Below, piece by piece: positions 8,167 through 14,992 of a DNA stretch of 43,257 nucleotides. Position numbers and translations under genes: made by a program. The DNA is taken from contig DIEQ01000077.1 of NCBI GenBank assembly GCA_002418705.1, positions 11,599-54,855 on the forward strand, in the 5' to 3' direction. The stretch comes from Mageeibacillus sp. UBA5770. GTDB lineage: Bacteria > Bacillota_A > Clostridia > Saccharofermentanales > Saccharofermentanaceae. The notes below the pieces were generated by a model. It was not told the DNA's origin. It saw only the letters and a list, made by a program, of their open reading frames with translations, and made no database searches. Within the stretch, counting starts at the first letter, position 1. Each line of letters opens with the position of its first letter.

Positions 8167-9831
8167 ATGGGTAGAATTTATGACTTGATAATTATCGGAG
8201 GCGGCGCAGCAGGCCTTTCCGCGGCGATTTATGCGGGACGAGCTCAGATGGACACGGTAATTCTTGAAAAGAAGCAGGCTGGCGGCCAGCTTCTCAACAC
8301 GGCTGAAGTTGTAAACTATCCCGGGATACGGCACATATCGGGACCGCAGCTTATGCACGAAATGCAGCAGCATGCCCTTGATTTCGGTGTGGAATGCAGG
8401 GATGCCCAGATAGACAGGGTAGATTTTTCAGGACCTGTAAAAAAACTGTATGCAGGCGATATAAAATACGAAGCCCGGGCTGTTCTGCTGGCAACCGGTG
8501 CCTTGCCGAAAAAATCCGGTTTTGAGGGCGAAGACAAATATACCGGACACGGTGTGTCCTATTGTTCGACCTGTGACGGCGAATTCTTTTCGGGGCTGGA
8601 CATCTTTGTTGCCGGCGGCGGTTATGCCGCTGCTGAGGAAGCTCTTTTTCTGACACGCTTCGCTAAAACCGTCACAGTCATTGTTCGCAAGAAAGCATTT
8701 ACCTGTGCGAAGGCTATTGCAGATAAAGTACGGTCCCACCCTAAAATCAAGGTGCATTTCAATACCGAAATTATAAGCGTCGAGGGCGGCGAGTTCATGA
8801 AATCCGCAACTTTTTATAACAAACAGGCAGATAGGACATTTACCTACAAGGCACCTGAAAACCAGACTTTTGGAATCTTTATATTTGCGGGGTACGCACC
8901 GGCAACGAGCCTTTTTGCAGGTCAGGTGAAGATGGACGAGTCCGGATATATCCTGACAGACGAACATATGCGTACCAATGTACCCGGCGTATATGCCGCA
9001 GGCGACCTTCGTCCCAAAATGCTGCGCCAGCTTGTCACCGCCGTTTCAGATGGAGCGATAGCAGCGGTTTCCGCTGAAAAATACGTTGCCGAAGAAAAAG
9101 ACCGTCTCGGAATCCGTGATGAGCTGAATAAAGCGCCGCTGAAAAAAGACAGCGCTGCCAATACCGTAACAACCACAGACACCTCCGGTATTCCGTCTGA
9201 TTTCTTCCCGATGGATATACGCAATGAACTTCTCGGAATTTTATCGGGTATAACGGAGGACATGACGATTGTATCCATCGTCGATCCTTCAAAGCGAAAA
9301 TGCATACAGCTTCGTGATTTCATATTGGCAATTGCATCCCTTAACAGCTACATCCATACCGACATCCGCTTAAAGGGCGAATCCCCGGATATGGAAGAGA
9401 AGATTCATGCCGATAAATTTCCTGTTGCTGCGTTTCTCGATGCCTCCGGCGTATACCGGGGCGTCAAGTTTCACGGCGTTCCTGCCGACCAGGAGATTCG
9501 TTCGTTTGCAATATCCATATTTAACCTGGCAGGACCGGGACAGCAGATCGACTCCCTGACAGCTGCCCGCGTTAAGGCGCTGGAAGGCTGCTACAATATT
9601 AAAGTCTGCGTATCGATGGATTGCCATTTCTGCCCGGAAGCCGTTGCTGCGTGTCAGCGCATGGCTATGCTTAACCCGGGCATTGAAGCAGAGATGATAG
9701 ACGCTCTTTCCTTTCCGGATATCCGGAAGAAATTTCGGATCATGAGTGTTCCGACCTTGATTATTAATAATGAAACCACGCATCTCGGAGGAAGAACCAT
9801 ACCCGAGGTTCTTGGTTTTTTGTCAGTATAA
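8167..9831 (+). CDS. AhpF-like FAD-dependent disulfide reductase with C-terminal thioredoxin folds
   Basis: A 554-residue flavoprotein. Residues 1-310 form a thioredoxin reductase: FAD motif GGGAAG (11-16), redox pair Cys133/Cys136 in CSTCDG, NAD(P)H motif GGGYAA (150-155) and the closing YAAGD. After a linker, residues 345-554 form a double thioredoxin fold, the second half carrying C486-H-F-C489 and a cis-proline motif (SVPT). This is AhpF's composition with the thioredoxin part moved from the N- to the C-terminus, as in the AhpF-homologue family I recall as TIGR03143. It would pass NAD(P)H electrons to a peroxiredoxin; none is encoded nearby. I chose the ATG after the AAAGGTGG site rather than a GTG three codons upstream. 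Confidence 0.9.
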   Translation: MGRIYDLIIIGGGAAGLSAAIYAGRAQMDTVILEKKQAGGQLLNTAEVVNYPGIRHISGPQLMHEMQQHALDFGVECRDAQIDRVDFSGPVKKLYAGDIKYEARAVLLATGALPKKSGFEGEDKYTGHGVSYCSTCDGEFFSGLDIFVAGGGYAAAEEALFLTRFAKTVTVIVRKKAFTCAKAIADKVRSHPKIKVHFNTEIISVEGGEFMKSATFYNKQADRTFTYKAPENQTFGIFIFAGYAPATSLFAGQVKMDESGYILTDEHMRTNVPGVYAAGDLRPKMLRQLVTAVSDGAIAAVSAEKYVAEEKDRLGIRDELNKAPLKKDSAANTVTTTDTSGIPSDFFPMDIRNELLGILSGITEDMTIVSIVDPSKRKCIQLRDFILAIASLNSYIHTDIRLKGESPDMEEKIHADKFPVAAFLDASGVYRGVKFHGVPADQEIRSFAISIFNLAGPGQQIDSLTAARVKALEGCYNIKVCVSMDCHFCPEAVAACQRMAMLNPGIEAEMIDALSFPDIRKKFRIMSVPTLIINNETTHLGGRTIPEVLGFLSV

Positions 9832-9849
9832 TACCGCAGGGAGGATAAT

Positions 9850-10416
9850 ATGCTCGCTTTTTATCTCGCCATGCTCGAAGATGAAGCGGAAAGCAGCAGA
9901 TTTGAACAGCTCTATCTGTTGCACAGATTCGCGATGCTCAGAGCTGCTGAGAATATTCTAAAGGACTATTCTCTTGCTGAAGATGCCGTTCATGAGGCCT
10001 TTTTAAGAATTATTAATCATATGGATAAAATAATTGAAATTAACTGTAACAAAACGCGTGCTTTCGTCGTTATTGTAGTGAAGAACATTTCAATTGATAT
10101 GCTTCGCAGTCAGAAACGTCATCCCGAATCAGACATCATGGAATGGGAAGACTTACCGGACAGCAGAGGCAATAACCCTGAACAGATTCTATTGGATACG
10201 GAAAGCAGCGATGCCTTTTCAAGGGCAATCGCAAATATGAAAAAACCGTACGCCGATATTCTGGCTCTTTCCGTCGCTTATGAGATGAGCGATAAGGAAA
10301 TCGCCGGATTCCTTGGCATAACAGAGAACAATGTCCGCGTTCGCCTCCACCGCGGGCGGCAGGAACTTGTCAGACAATTAATGGAAGGAACAAAGAAGGA
10401 TGGAACTCAAAGATAA
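9850..10416 (+). CDS. ECF-type RNA polymerase sigma factor
   Basis: A 188-residue sigma-70 family factor with only regions 2 and 4. Region 2 (about 20-95) includes DYSLAEDAVHEAFLRI (the 2.2-like core-binding stretch) and NISIDMLRSQKR; region 4 (about 125-180) is a helix-turn-helix, SDKEIAGFLGITENNVRVRLHRGRQEL. The start has a GGGAGG site. Its 3' end overlaps the next gene, the likely anti-sigma factor, by 17 nt, the usual sign of a coupled pair. A TGTAAC-N17-CGTTAT element lies inside this gene at 10045-10073. Confidence 0.93.
   Translation: MLAFYLAMLEDEAESSRFEQLYLLHRFAMLRAAENILKDYSLAEDAVHEAFLRIINHMDKIIEINCNKTRAFVVIVVKNISIDMLRSQKRHPESDIMEWEDLPDSRGNNPEQILLDTESSDAFSRAIANMKKPYADILALSVAYEMSDKEIAGFLGITENNVRVRLHRGRQELVRQLMEGTKKDGTQR
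10045..10073 (+). promoter_or_regulatory. Intragenic ECF-type promoter candidate
   Basis: TGTAAC, 17 nt, CGTTAT, sense-oriented inside the sigma gene and about 330 nt upstream of the DUF4367 gene. It matches the element at 11172-11200 in both boxes and spacing, and also in the AAA following the -35. It might let the sigma factor raise anti-sigma expression separately. Being inside a coding region, it could also be chance. Confidence 0.35.
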
Positions 10417-11146
10417 TCAGCTGCTGAGATCTGCATTTAATGATTATATATGTTCTGTTACAGCCGATATACCCTCAGAGGAGACTCTTTCCGAGACACT
10501 TTCGTTTTCGCCCCGGTTTATCCGGAGGATGAGCAGGCTGCTTCGAAGAGCGCGCAGCCTTGAAGCTGCCGGGTCCGCGCCCGGGCAGGCAGTCCTGTAC
10601 CCGCACGATAATTCCGCTGCATACCGGGCACCCGTTCAGTGGAGACGCAGACTTGTTCTTTTGGCTGTCATTGCGGCCGTTCTCGTGTCTGCCGTGAGTG
10701 CGGTTGCCGCCCGCGAAGAGATCAGGAACTTCTTTATTACTATATATGAAAAATATACAAGCGTTATATTTGACAGGCAGGCCGGTACAGCTGAAATACC
10801 GGTTGAGTCGGTGTCATCGGCTGTCAGTGATCTTCCGTCCTATATTCCGGAAGGCTATGAGGTCGGCAGCAGGCTGGTTACCGACAATTATATTCAAATA
10901 ATTTACAGCAAAGCAGATGCGCTTGATATTATTTTCGAAAGGAATTCCCCTGATAATCTGACAGCAATCCTTGATACGGAAGGTACACAATATGAGAAGA
11001 TTCCGGTAGACCGGTTCGAGGGCATCTATTTCTCTAATAAGGGGATTCAAAACCTGCTCTGGCAGGATGAGTATTATGTGTATGGACTCTCCGGACCCGC
11101 AAGCAGGGAAGACCTGACTGCTATTGCACAATCGGTTTACAAATAA
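10400..11146 (+). CDS. DUF4367-containing membrane protein, probable anti-sigma factor
   Basis: A 248-residue single-pass protein. The cytosolic N-terminal part (1-80) is positively charged and has no visible zinc-binding HxxxCxxC anti-sigma motif; one transmembrane helix spans about 83-103. The extracytoplasmic part (about 140-248, SYIPEGYEV ... YVYGLSG) resembles the DUF4367 family. Such proteins regularly follow ECF sigma genes in Clostridia, and this one overlaps the sigma gene by 17 nt. The inferred role is to hold the sigma factor at the membrane until an envelope signal arrives. The family call is good, the activity inferred. Confidence 0.8.
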   Translation: MELKDNQLLRSAFNDYICSVTADIPSEETLSETLSFSPRFIRRMSRLLRRARSLEAAGSAPGQAVLYPHDNSAAYRAPVQWRRRLVLLAVIAAVLVSAVSAVAAREEIRNFFITIYEKYTSVIFDRQAGTAEIPVESVSSAVSDLPSYIPEGYEVGSRLVTDNYIQIIYSKADALDIIFERNSPDNLTAILDTEGTQYEKIPVDRFEGIYFSNKGIQNLLWQDEYYVYGLSGPASREDLTAIAQSVYK

Positions 11147-11171
11147 GACTTTTTTGATTTTTCCGAATTTC

Positions 11172-11200
11172 TGTAACAAATCGCCCTTCTAAAACGTTAA
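11172..11200 (+). promoter_or_regulatory. ECF-type promoter upstream of the secreted protein gene
   Basis: TGTAAC (11172-11177), a 17-nt spacer and CGTTAA (11195-11200). The TGTAAC -35 with a CGT-type -10 resembles promoters of Bacillus SigX/SigM-class ECF factors, and a sigma gene of this type lies just upstream. No housekeeping promoter is evident in this 107-nt gap, so the secreted protein is a likely direct target. Confidence 0.6.
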
Positions 11201-11207
11201 ATAAGTA

Positions 11208-11228
11208 GACACCGTATTAACAGGTGTC
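11208..11228 (+). repeat. 5'-leader hairpin of the secreted protein mRNA
   Basis: GACACC - 9 nt - GGTGTC, beginning only a few bases after the predicted transcription start and ending about 25 nt before the ATG. It would form a 5'-terminal stem, a common way to stabilise an mRNA. Confidence 0.45.
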
Positions 11229-11253
11229 AAATAAGACGAAAGAAGGATTAATT

Positions 11254-11727
11254 ATGATGGGTAAAAGAGTAATTAAAGGGATCACCGCAGCGTTGCTGGC
11301 GATGATGGTACTTCTGGGAAGTTCGACGGCCGTATTGGCAGCTGACAGTGCAGAACCCCAGATGCCGGCGGTAAGTGCAGAAGGGCTGGAGGGTATCGGC
11401 ATAACTCCGGATATGCTGTACGCGAACAAGATCACCCAGTCGTTCGACATATCATCCGCGGGTTATGTTTCCGGCTACGGATCCGTCCTGGGATATCAAG
11501 GTACAACGACCAGGATTACCATGTACCTGTATCTCGAGAAGTATTCCGGCGGTACCTGGGTTTATGACGGCAGCTGGAGTTCTACAACATACTCATACAC
11601 CGCATATCTTCCCATTTCCGATACGGTATCCCACGGATACACCTACCGCCTCAGAGGTGTCTATTATGTATACAGCGGCACAGCCTATGAGAGAACGGTT
11701 GTTTACAGTCCGTCTGAGTATTATTAA
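11254..11727 (+). CDS. Small secreted protein, function unknown
   Basis: A 157-residue protein with a clear Sec signal peptide: basic start MMGKRVIKGI, a hydrophobic core, and a probable signal peptidase site after AVLA (about residue 30). The mature part (about 127 residues) is rich in Tyr, Ser, Thr and Gly, has no Cys, and shows alternating patterns (YLYLEKYSGGTWVYDGSW) typical of beta-sandwich secreted proteins. The start is an ATG with an AGAAGGA site; a GTG ten codons upstream lies ahead of that site. It is probably transcribed from the ECF-type promoter and followed by a membrane protein and an ABC ATPase. I do not recognise the family. Confidence 0.8.
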   Translation: MMGKRVIKGITAALLAMMVLLGSSTAVLAADSAEPQMPAVSAEGLEGIGITPDMLYANKITQSFDISSAGYVSGYGSVLGYQGTTTRITMYLYLEKYSGGTWVYDGSWSSTTYSYTAYLPISDTVSHGYTYRLRGVYYVYSGTAYERTVVYSPSEYY

Positions 11728-11804
11728 TTCCGCATCGTATCTGTAGGTTTATCAGAGCATCCGTTATATTTGCTTTAACTTGAGTTTCATTGGAGGGAGA
11801 AGAC

Positions 11805-12656
11805 ATGCTGCTTGACCAGTTATCTTCGAGTAGAAAAGTAAGGGTCGGGATTGCTATGCAAGGCAGTCATCTGTATGCTTTTTTAAAAGTAAGGTATCTT
11901 GTCTGTATGTTCCTGACAATGATGATATCTGTTTTTTATTATTCACAGGCTTACCAGTCAGATCGCTCCCGGCCCGGCGAACTGGTGGCGCTTGCTTTTG
12001 GCGGCACAATTTATGGAGGAATCCATTTACTCGACTTTGTCATGCAATTTGTCCCCCTGCTGATAGTACTCTTCATTTGGGGGACTTTTCTCCGGTATGA
12101 GCTGACTTTTCGCTGCCGTGCCATTCTGGCAAGATGCCGTAACGTATCCGTCTGGTATGTATCGTTACTTGTTTCCGTATTGATTTATTCCTTTATTGCG
12201 GCAGCCCTGACCTTCGGTGCCGCATACTTGTCAGGGACGGGGCTTCAGGGCATTTTTGCCGGCTTTATTCATGCAGGAACATTTTCAGATAATAGTCTGA
12301 GCACTAGCCTTGGGCAGACGAGCACCCTGGTGACACGTGTCAATATGCTCCAGCTTTTTTTGCTTATGTTTGTTCGTATGACCAGTCTTCTGATTCTGCA
12401 GACGATTTTATGGCTGGCTGCAGCCGATGGAAAATTACCATTATTGGCTGCTATGATCGTTGGAGGAGCTTCACTCCTGTATCCTAAAATACTTTGGCTT
12501 CCTATCGGCGGCACTATGTTTTTTACAAATCTGCTTGATAGACGACCCATTTGGCTTTGTTTACTGATTCCGGTAAGTTTTATTTTTGTGACAGCAGCGT
12601 CGGGATGGCTCTACGTATTGCAGACGGATTGGATGACTAGATTCAGCAAGCGCTAG
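11805..12656 (+). CDS. Polytopic membrane protein, probable ABC permease subunit
   Basis: A 283-residue membrane protein with about six hydrophobic segments (around 28-47, 78-98, 114-140, 184-206, 212-230 and 250-272), the count usual for an ABC-2-type permease. The next gene, 25 nt downstream, is an ABC ATPase, so the two probably form one transporter. A large extracytoplasmic stretch near 145-180 is rich in Gly, Ser and Thr. The start is the ATG after GGAGGGA; a TTG five codons upstream overlaps that site. No specific family motif is recognised. The locus sits behind an ECF sigma/anti-sigma pair and a secreted protein, so an envelope or immunity role is possible. Confidence 0.75.
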   Translation: MLLDQLSSSRKVRVGIAMQGSHLYAFLKVRYLVCMFLTMMISVFYYSQAYQSDRSRPGELVALAFGGTIYGGIHLLDFVMQFVPLLIVLFIWGTFLRYELTFRCRAILARCRNVSVWYVSLLVSVLIYSFIAAALTFGAAYLSGTGLQGIFAGFIHAGTFSDNSLSTSLGQTSTLVTRVNMLQLFLLMFVRMTSLLILQTILWLAAADGKLPLLAAMIVGGASLLYPKILWLPIGGTMFFTNLLDRRPIWLCLLIPVSFIFVTAASGWLYVLQTDWMTRFSKR

Positions 12657-12681
12657 CACCTCCTACCTGGTGGGGGAGATT

Positions 12682-13332
12682 ATGGAACAGGCAGTTTCTG
12701 TACGAAATGTCAGTAAAACCGTGTCCGGTATCAAATTGCTGGACCGTGTTGACCTGTACGTGCCTGCAGGTCAGATTGTTGGAATCTCAGATCAGAACCG
12801 GTCAGGTAAAAATACTCTATTTCAGGCAATTGCAGGCTTTTCCGATATTCATTCCGGTGAAATCAGAGTCTGGGGCAGACTTGTCGGTAAGAATAATATA
12901 TTCCCCGAAGATACAGGATTTTTGATGGATTTCCAGGGATTTCTTCCGCAGGTCAGCGGATTTAAAAATCTATTAATACTTGCTTCAATCGAAGGAAAAG
13001 CGACCGTGGAGCAGATTGCTGATGCCATGAGCATGGTCGGGCTCGATCCTGCTTCGAAGAGCCCCTACTCGAAATACTGCCCCGCAATGAAGCAAAAACT
13101 GAGACTGGCAGCGGCCCTGATGGATTCACCGAAGCTGCTTATTCTCGATGAACCGCTGAAAAATCTGGATAAGCACAGCGCGGAAAGAATCCGCCTGCTT
13201 CTTGTCCATTTGAATAGAAACAAGGGAGTGACCATTTTATTATCCGGACGGTACGACGATGTCGGTGACCTGTGTTCGGCATTCTATATCATGAATGACG
13301 GCGTTCTGCTTCCCCCGAAGCTGAGTACATAA
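12682..13332 (+). CDS. ABC transporter ATPase with degenerate catalytic motifs
   Basis: A 216-residue ABC ATPase domain. The fold is clear (VRNVSKTVSGIKLLDRVDLYVPAG at the start, split here by the usual strand order; Walker B LLILDEP 152-158; D-loop KNLD) but key residues deviate. Walker A reads SDQNRSGKNT (36-45): the first Gly is Asp37, the third Gly is Arg40, and the Ser/Thr after Lys43 is Asn44. The signature LSGGQ is KYCPAMKQ (131-138), and the H-loop His is Arg190 (LLSGR). Lys43, Asp156 and Glu157 remain. It may bind nucleotide poorly or hydrolyse it weakly. The start is an ATG after GGGGGAG; a GTG four codons earlier overlaps that site. It pairs with the preceding membrane protein. Confidence 0.85.
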   Translation: MEQAVSVRNVSKTVSGIKLLDRVDLYVPAGQIVGISDQNRSGKNTLFQAIAGFSDIHSGEIRVWGRLVGKNNIFPEDTGFLMDFQGFLPQVSGFKNLLILASIEGKATVEQIADAMSMVGLDPASKSPYSKYCPAMKQKLRLAAALMDSPKLLILDEPLKNLDKHSAERIRLLLVHLNRNKGVTILLSGRYDDVGDLCSAFYIMNDGVLLPPKLST

Positions 13333-13367
13333 AGACTTCTTGTCATGACTGCATCCTCACAGTCAAA

Positions 13368-13410
13368 TCAATAGGCCTATGGCATTTTACCCGTGCCATA
13401 GGCCTATTGA
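13368..13410. repeat. Perfect 17-bp inverted repeat
   Basis: Arms TCAATAGGCCTATGGCA and TGCCATAGGCCTATTGA flank a 9-nt loop. Each arm also contains the palindrome ATAGGCCTAT, with centres 27 bp apart. No T-run follows on either strand, so it is not a classical terminator. It could be an RNA hairpin at the end of the ABC operon or a tandem protein-binding site. Confidence 0.8.
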
Positions 13411-13435
13411 CATCTATAAAAAGGAGGGGTGAAAT

Positions 13436-13459
13436 ATGGACAGCCGAAGGTCGAGATGA
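13436..13459 (+). other. Seven-codon reading frame behind a strong ribosome site
   Basis: AAAAAGGAGGGG is followed at ideal spacing by ATG and the peptide MDSRRSR, then TGA. The site is far better than needed by chance and sits just after the 17-bp hairpin. It may be a leader peptide or the remnant 5' end of a lost gene. A GTG in another frame (13429) would give 29 codons, but lies too close to the ribosome site. Confidence 0.25.
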
Positions 13460-13816
13460 CCAGAAGGATTATCGGTTCATTTCCCCGGAATCGAAAAACT
13501 CCCTCGGTTATCATATAACCGAGCGAGCTCTCGAGTTGGAATTATGGTGGAGAACATAAATGGTTTAAAACCACTACATGCATATTCTAAATGTAATTTT
13601 AGTTTTTGCCTAGGTTGAAATTTTTTCAACCGGGTTAATAGTGAATACTTAACTAACCTTTTCATTTATTATCATACAAGAAGTATATTATCGAGGCTGT
13701 CCGTGCTAAATGCGTCCAGGCTGTTGTTTCGTATGGATAACGTGCGTTTTGTACAGCGCAGACCCCGGGAAAAAGGATATAATACAAATACATATATATA
13801 ACAGGAGGGATGCATT

Positions 13817-14872
13817 ATGAGTTACTCATATTTTGCCGTAACGAAAGAGGGGCTGGCACTGGCCGTACGTCTGCAGAAAACATTCAAAGGCGAGCTTCAG
13901 CCGATTTCTGGACTGAAGGCAGCCTTCGGCAAAAAAGATGTCCTCGTCTTCATCATGGCAGCCGGCATTGTGACCCGCCTTCTCGCACCGTTGATTGAGA
14001 CAAAAGCAACTGACCCGGCCGTTCTGGTAATTGACCAGAAGGGTCAATTTGTCATCCCGCTTCTTTCGGGTCACCTTGGCGGAGCCAATGACCACGCAGT
14101 TGAAATAGCATCCTTTCTAGGCGCTCAGGCGATCATCACGACAGCAACCGACCTGTGCCAGGTCATTTCGTTTGAAGCGGCCGCCCAAAAGAATAACCTG
14201 ATGATCGAGAATCAGCCGGCACTCAAGAAAGTCTGTTCGCTTCTTATGCAGGGCGCCAGTATCGAACTTCATACGGATCATGAAATTGACTGGGAGAGCA
14301 TGGATCTTGACCGCGATTCCCTCCGCATCCTGCATTATGATCCGGAAGATGAGAGGACAATTCTCCGCGGCTATCAGATGTGTGCCAGGGAAGACACTGC
14401 AGCGGTTTTTCTGACGTCAAGAGCACTTCCTGCACGCGAAGACGGCACGTATCCTCCGAACATACTGATTCTCCGCCCGAAGGACATAGTCATAGGAATC
14501 AGCTGCCGCTCCCGCGTTAATGACGAATATGTATATCAGGCTGTGAAGACAGCACTCGAGCGCCAGAATCTACCTGAAAGTGCAATTTATAAACTTGCTA
14601 CGATTCCTCTTAAAATGGAAGAGCCGGCCATCCTGTCACTGGCTGAGCGCCTTGCCGTGCCCGTTGAATTGGTTGATACAGACAATATTCGAAAAGTTGA
14701 GTACCTTTTTATTCAGACGCCGTTTGTTCCGCAGGCATCAAGTGTCGGAAATGTCAGTGCGCCCTGTGCATATCTGGCATCCGGAAAAGGACGCATGCTT
14801 ATGGTCCGGACAACATTCCCGGGAGGCGTTACACTTGCAATAGCTCAGGAACGCCGCACAATCCTGCTGTAA
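13817..14872 (+). CDS. cbiG: Cobalt-precorrin-5A hydrolase CbiG
   Basis: A 351-residue enzyme of anaerobic (early cobalt insertion) corrinoid synthesis. It opens the delta-lactone of cobalt-precorrin-5A, releasing acetaldehyde. The three CbiG parts are visible: the N-terminal region with VFIMAAGIVTRLLAPLIETK and PLLSGHLGGAND (81-92), a variable middle (about 140-225), and the C-terminal domain beginning VIGISCRSRVND and containing the TIPLKMEE and FPGGVTLAIA stretches. The start has AGGAGGG. It stands next to hemL, with cobO and cbiC 12 kb away, so the pathway is scattered. No cobalamin riboswitch is visible upstream. Confidence 0.93.
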   Translation: MSYSYFAVTKEGLALAVRLQKTFKGELQPISGLKAAFGKKDVLVFIMAAGIVTRLLAPLIETKATDPAVLVIDQKGQFVIPLLSGHLGGANDHAVEIASFLGAQAIITTATDLCQVISFEAAAQKNNLMIENQPALKKVCSLLMQGASIELHTDHEIDWESMDLDRDSLRILHYDPEDERTILRGYQMCAREDTAAVFLTSRALPAREDGTYPPNILILRPKDIVIGISCRSRVNDEYVYQAVKTALERQNLPESAIYKLATIPLKMEEPAILSLAERLAVPVELVDTDNIRKVEYLFIQTPFVPQASSVGNVSAPCAYLASGKGRMLMVRTTFPGGVTLAIAQERRTILL

Positions 14873-14992
14873 GCAGATAGACCGGAGATAAATACAATTA
14901 CATACACTGCAATGCAGGCTGCGGTTTGCCTGCGCCAGAATTTGTCTGATAACAGAATTTTCAGACACAGGAAGGGAAGAGAGGCGATTGTG

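Larger units (their letters stand above)
13333..13816. other. Gene-free, hairpin-rich stretch between the ABC ATPase and cbiG
   Basis: 484 nt without a credible gene. It holds a perfect 17-bp hairpin (13368-13410), a strong ribosome site before a 7-codon frame (13421-13459), and three smaller perfect hairpins at 13503-13523 (CTCGGTTAT stem), 13561-13573 (TGGTTT stem) and 13613-13631 (GGTTGAAA stem). The last 150 nt carry a TATAAT (13778-13783) before cbiG with no clear -35. I found no B12 riboswitch box (GCCACTG) and no T-box motif. Confidence 0.6.

Noticed and set aside
13368..13410. Rho-independent terminator after the ABC ATPase
   Set aside because: The hairpin is strong, but no T-run follows on either strand.
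13477..13665. 62-codon minus-strand frame in the hairpin-rich gap
   Set aside because: No ribosome site, and it spans three hairpins; more likely noncoding.
13333..13816. Cobalamin riboswitch upstream of cbiG
   Set aside because: The conserved GCCACTG box and the expected four-helix layout were not found.
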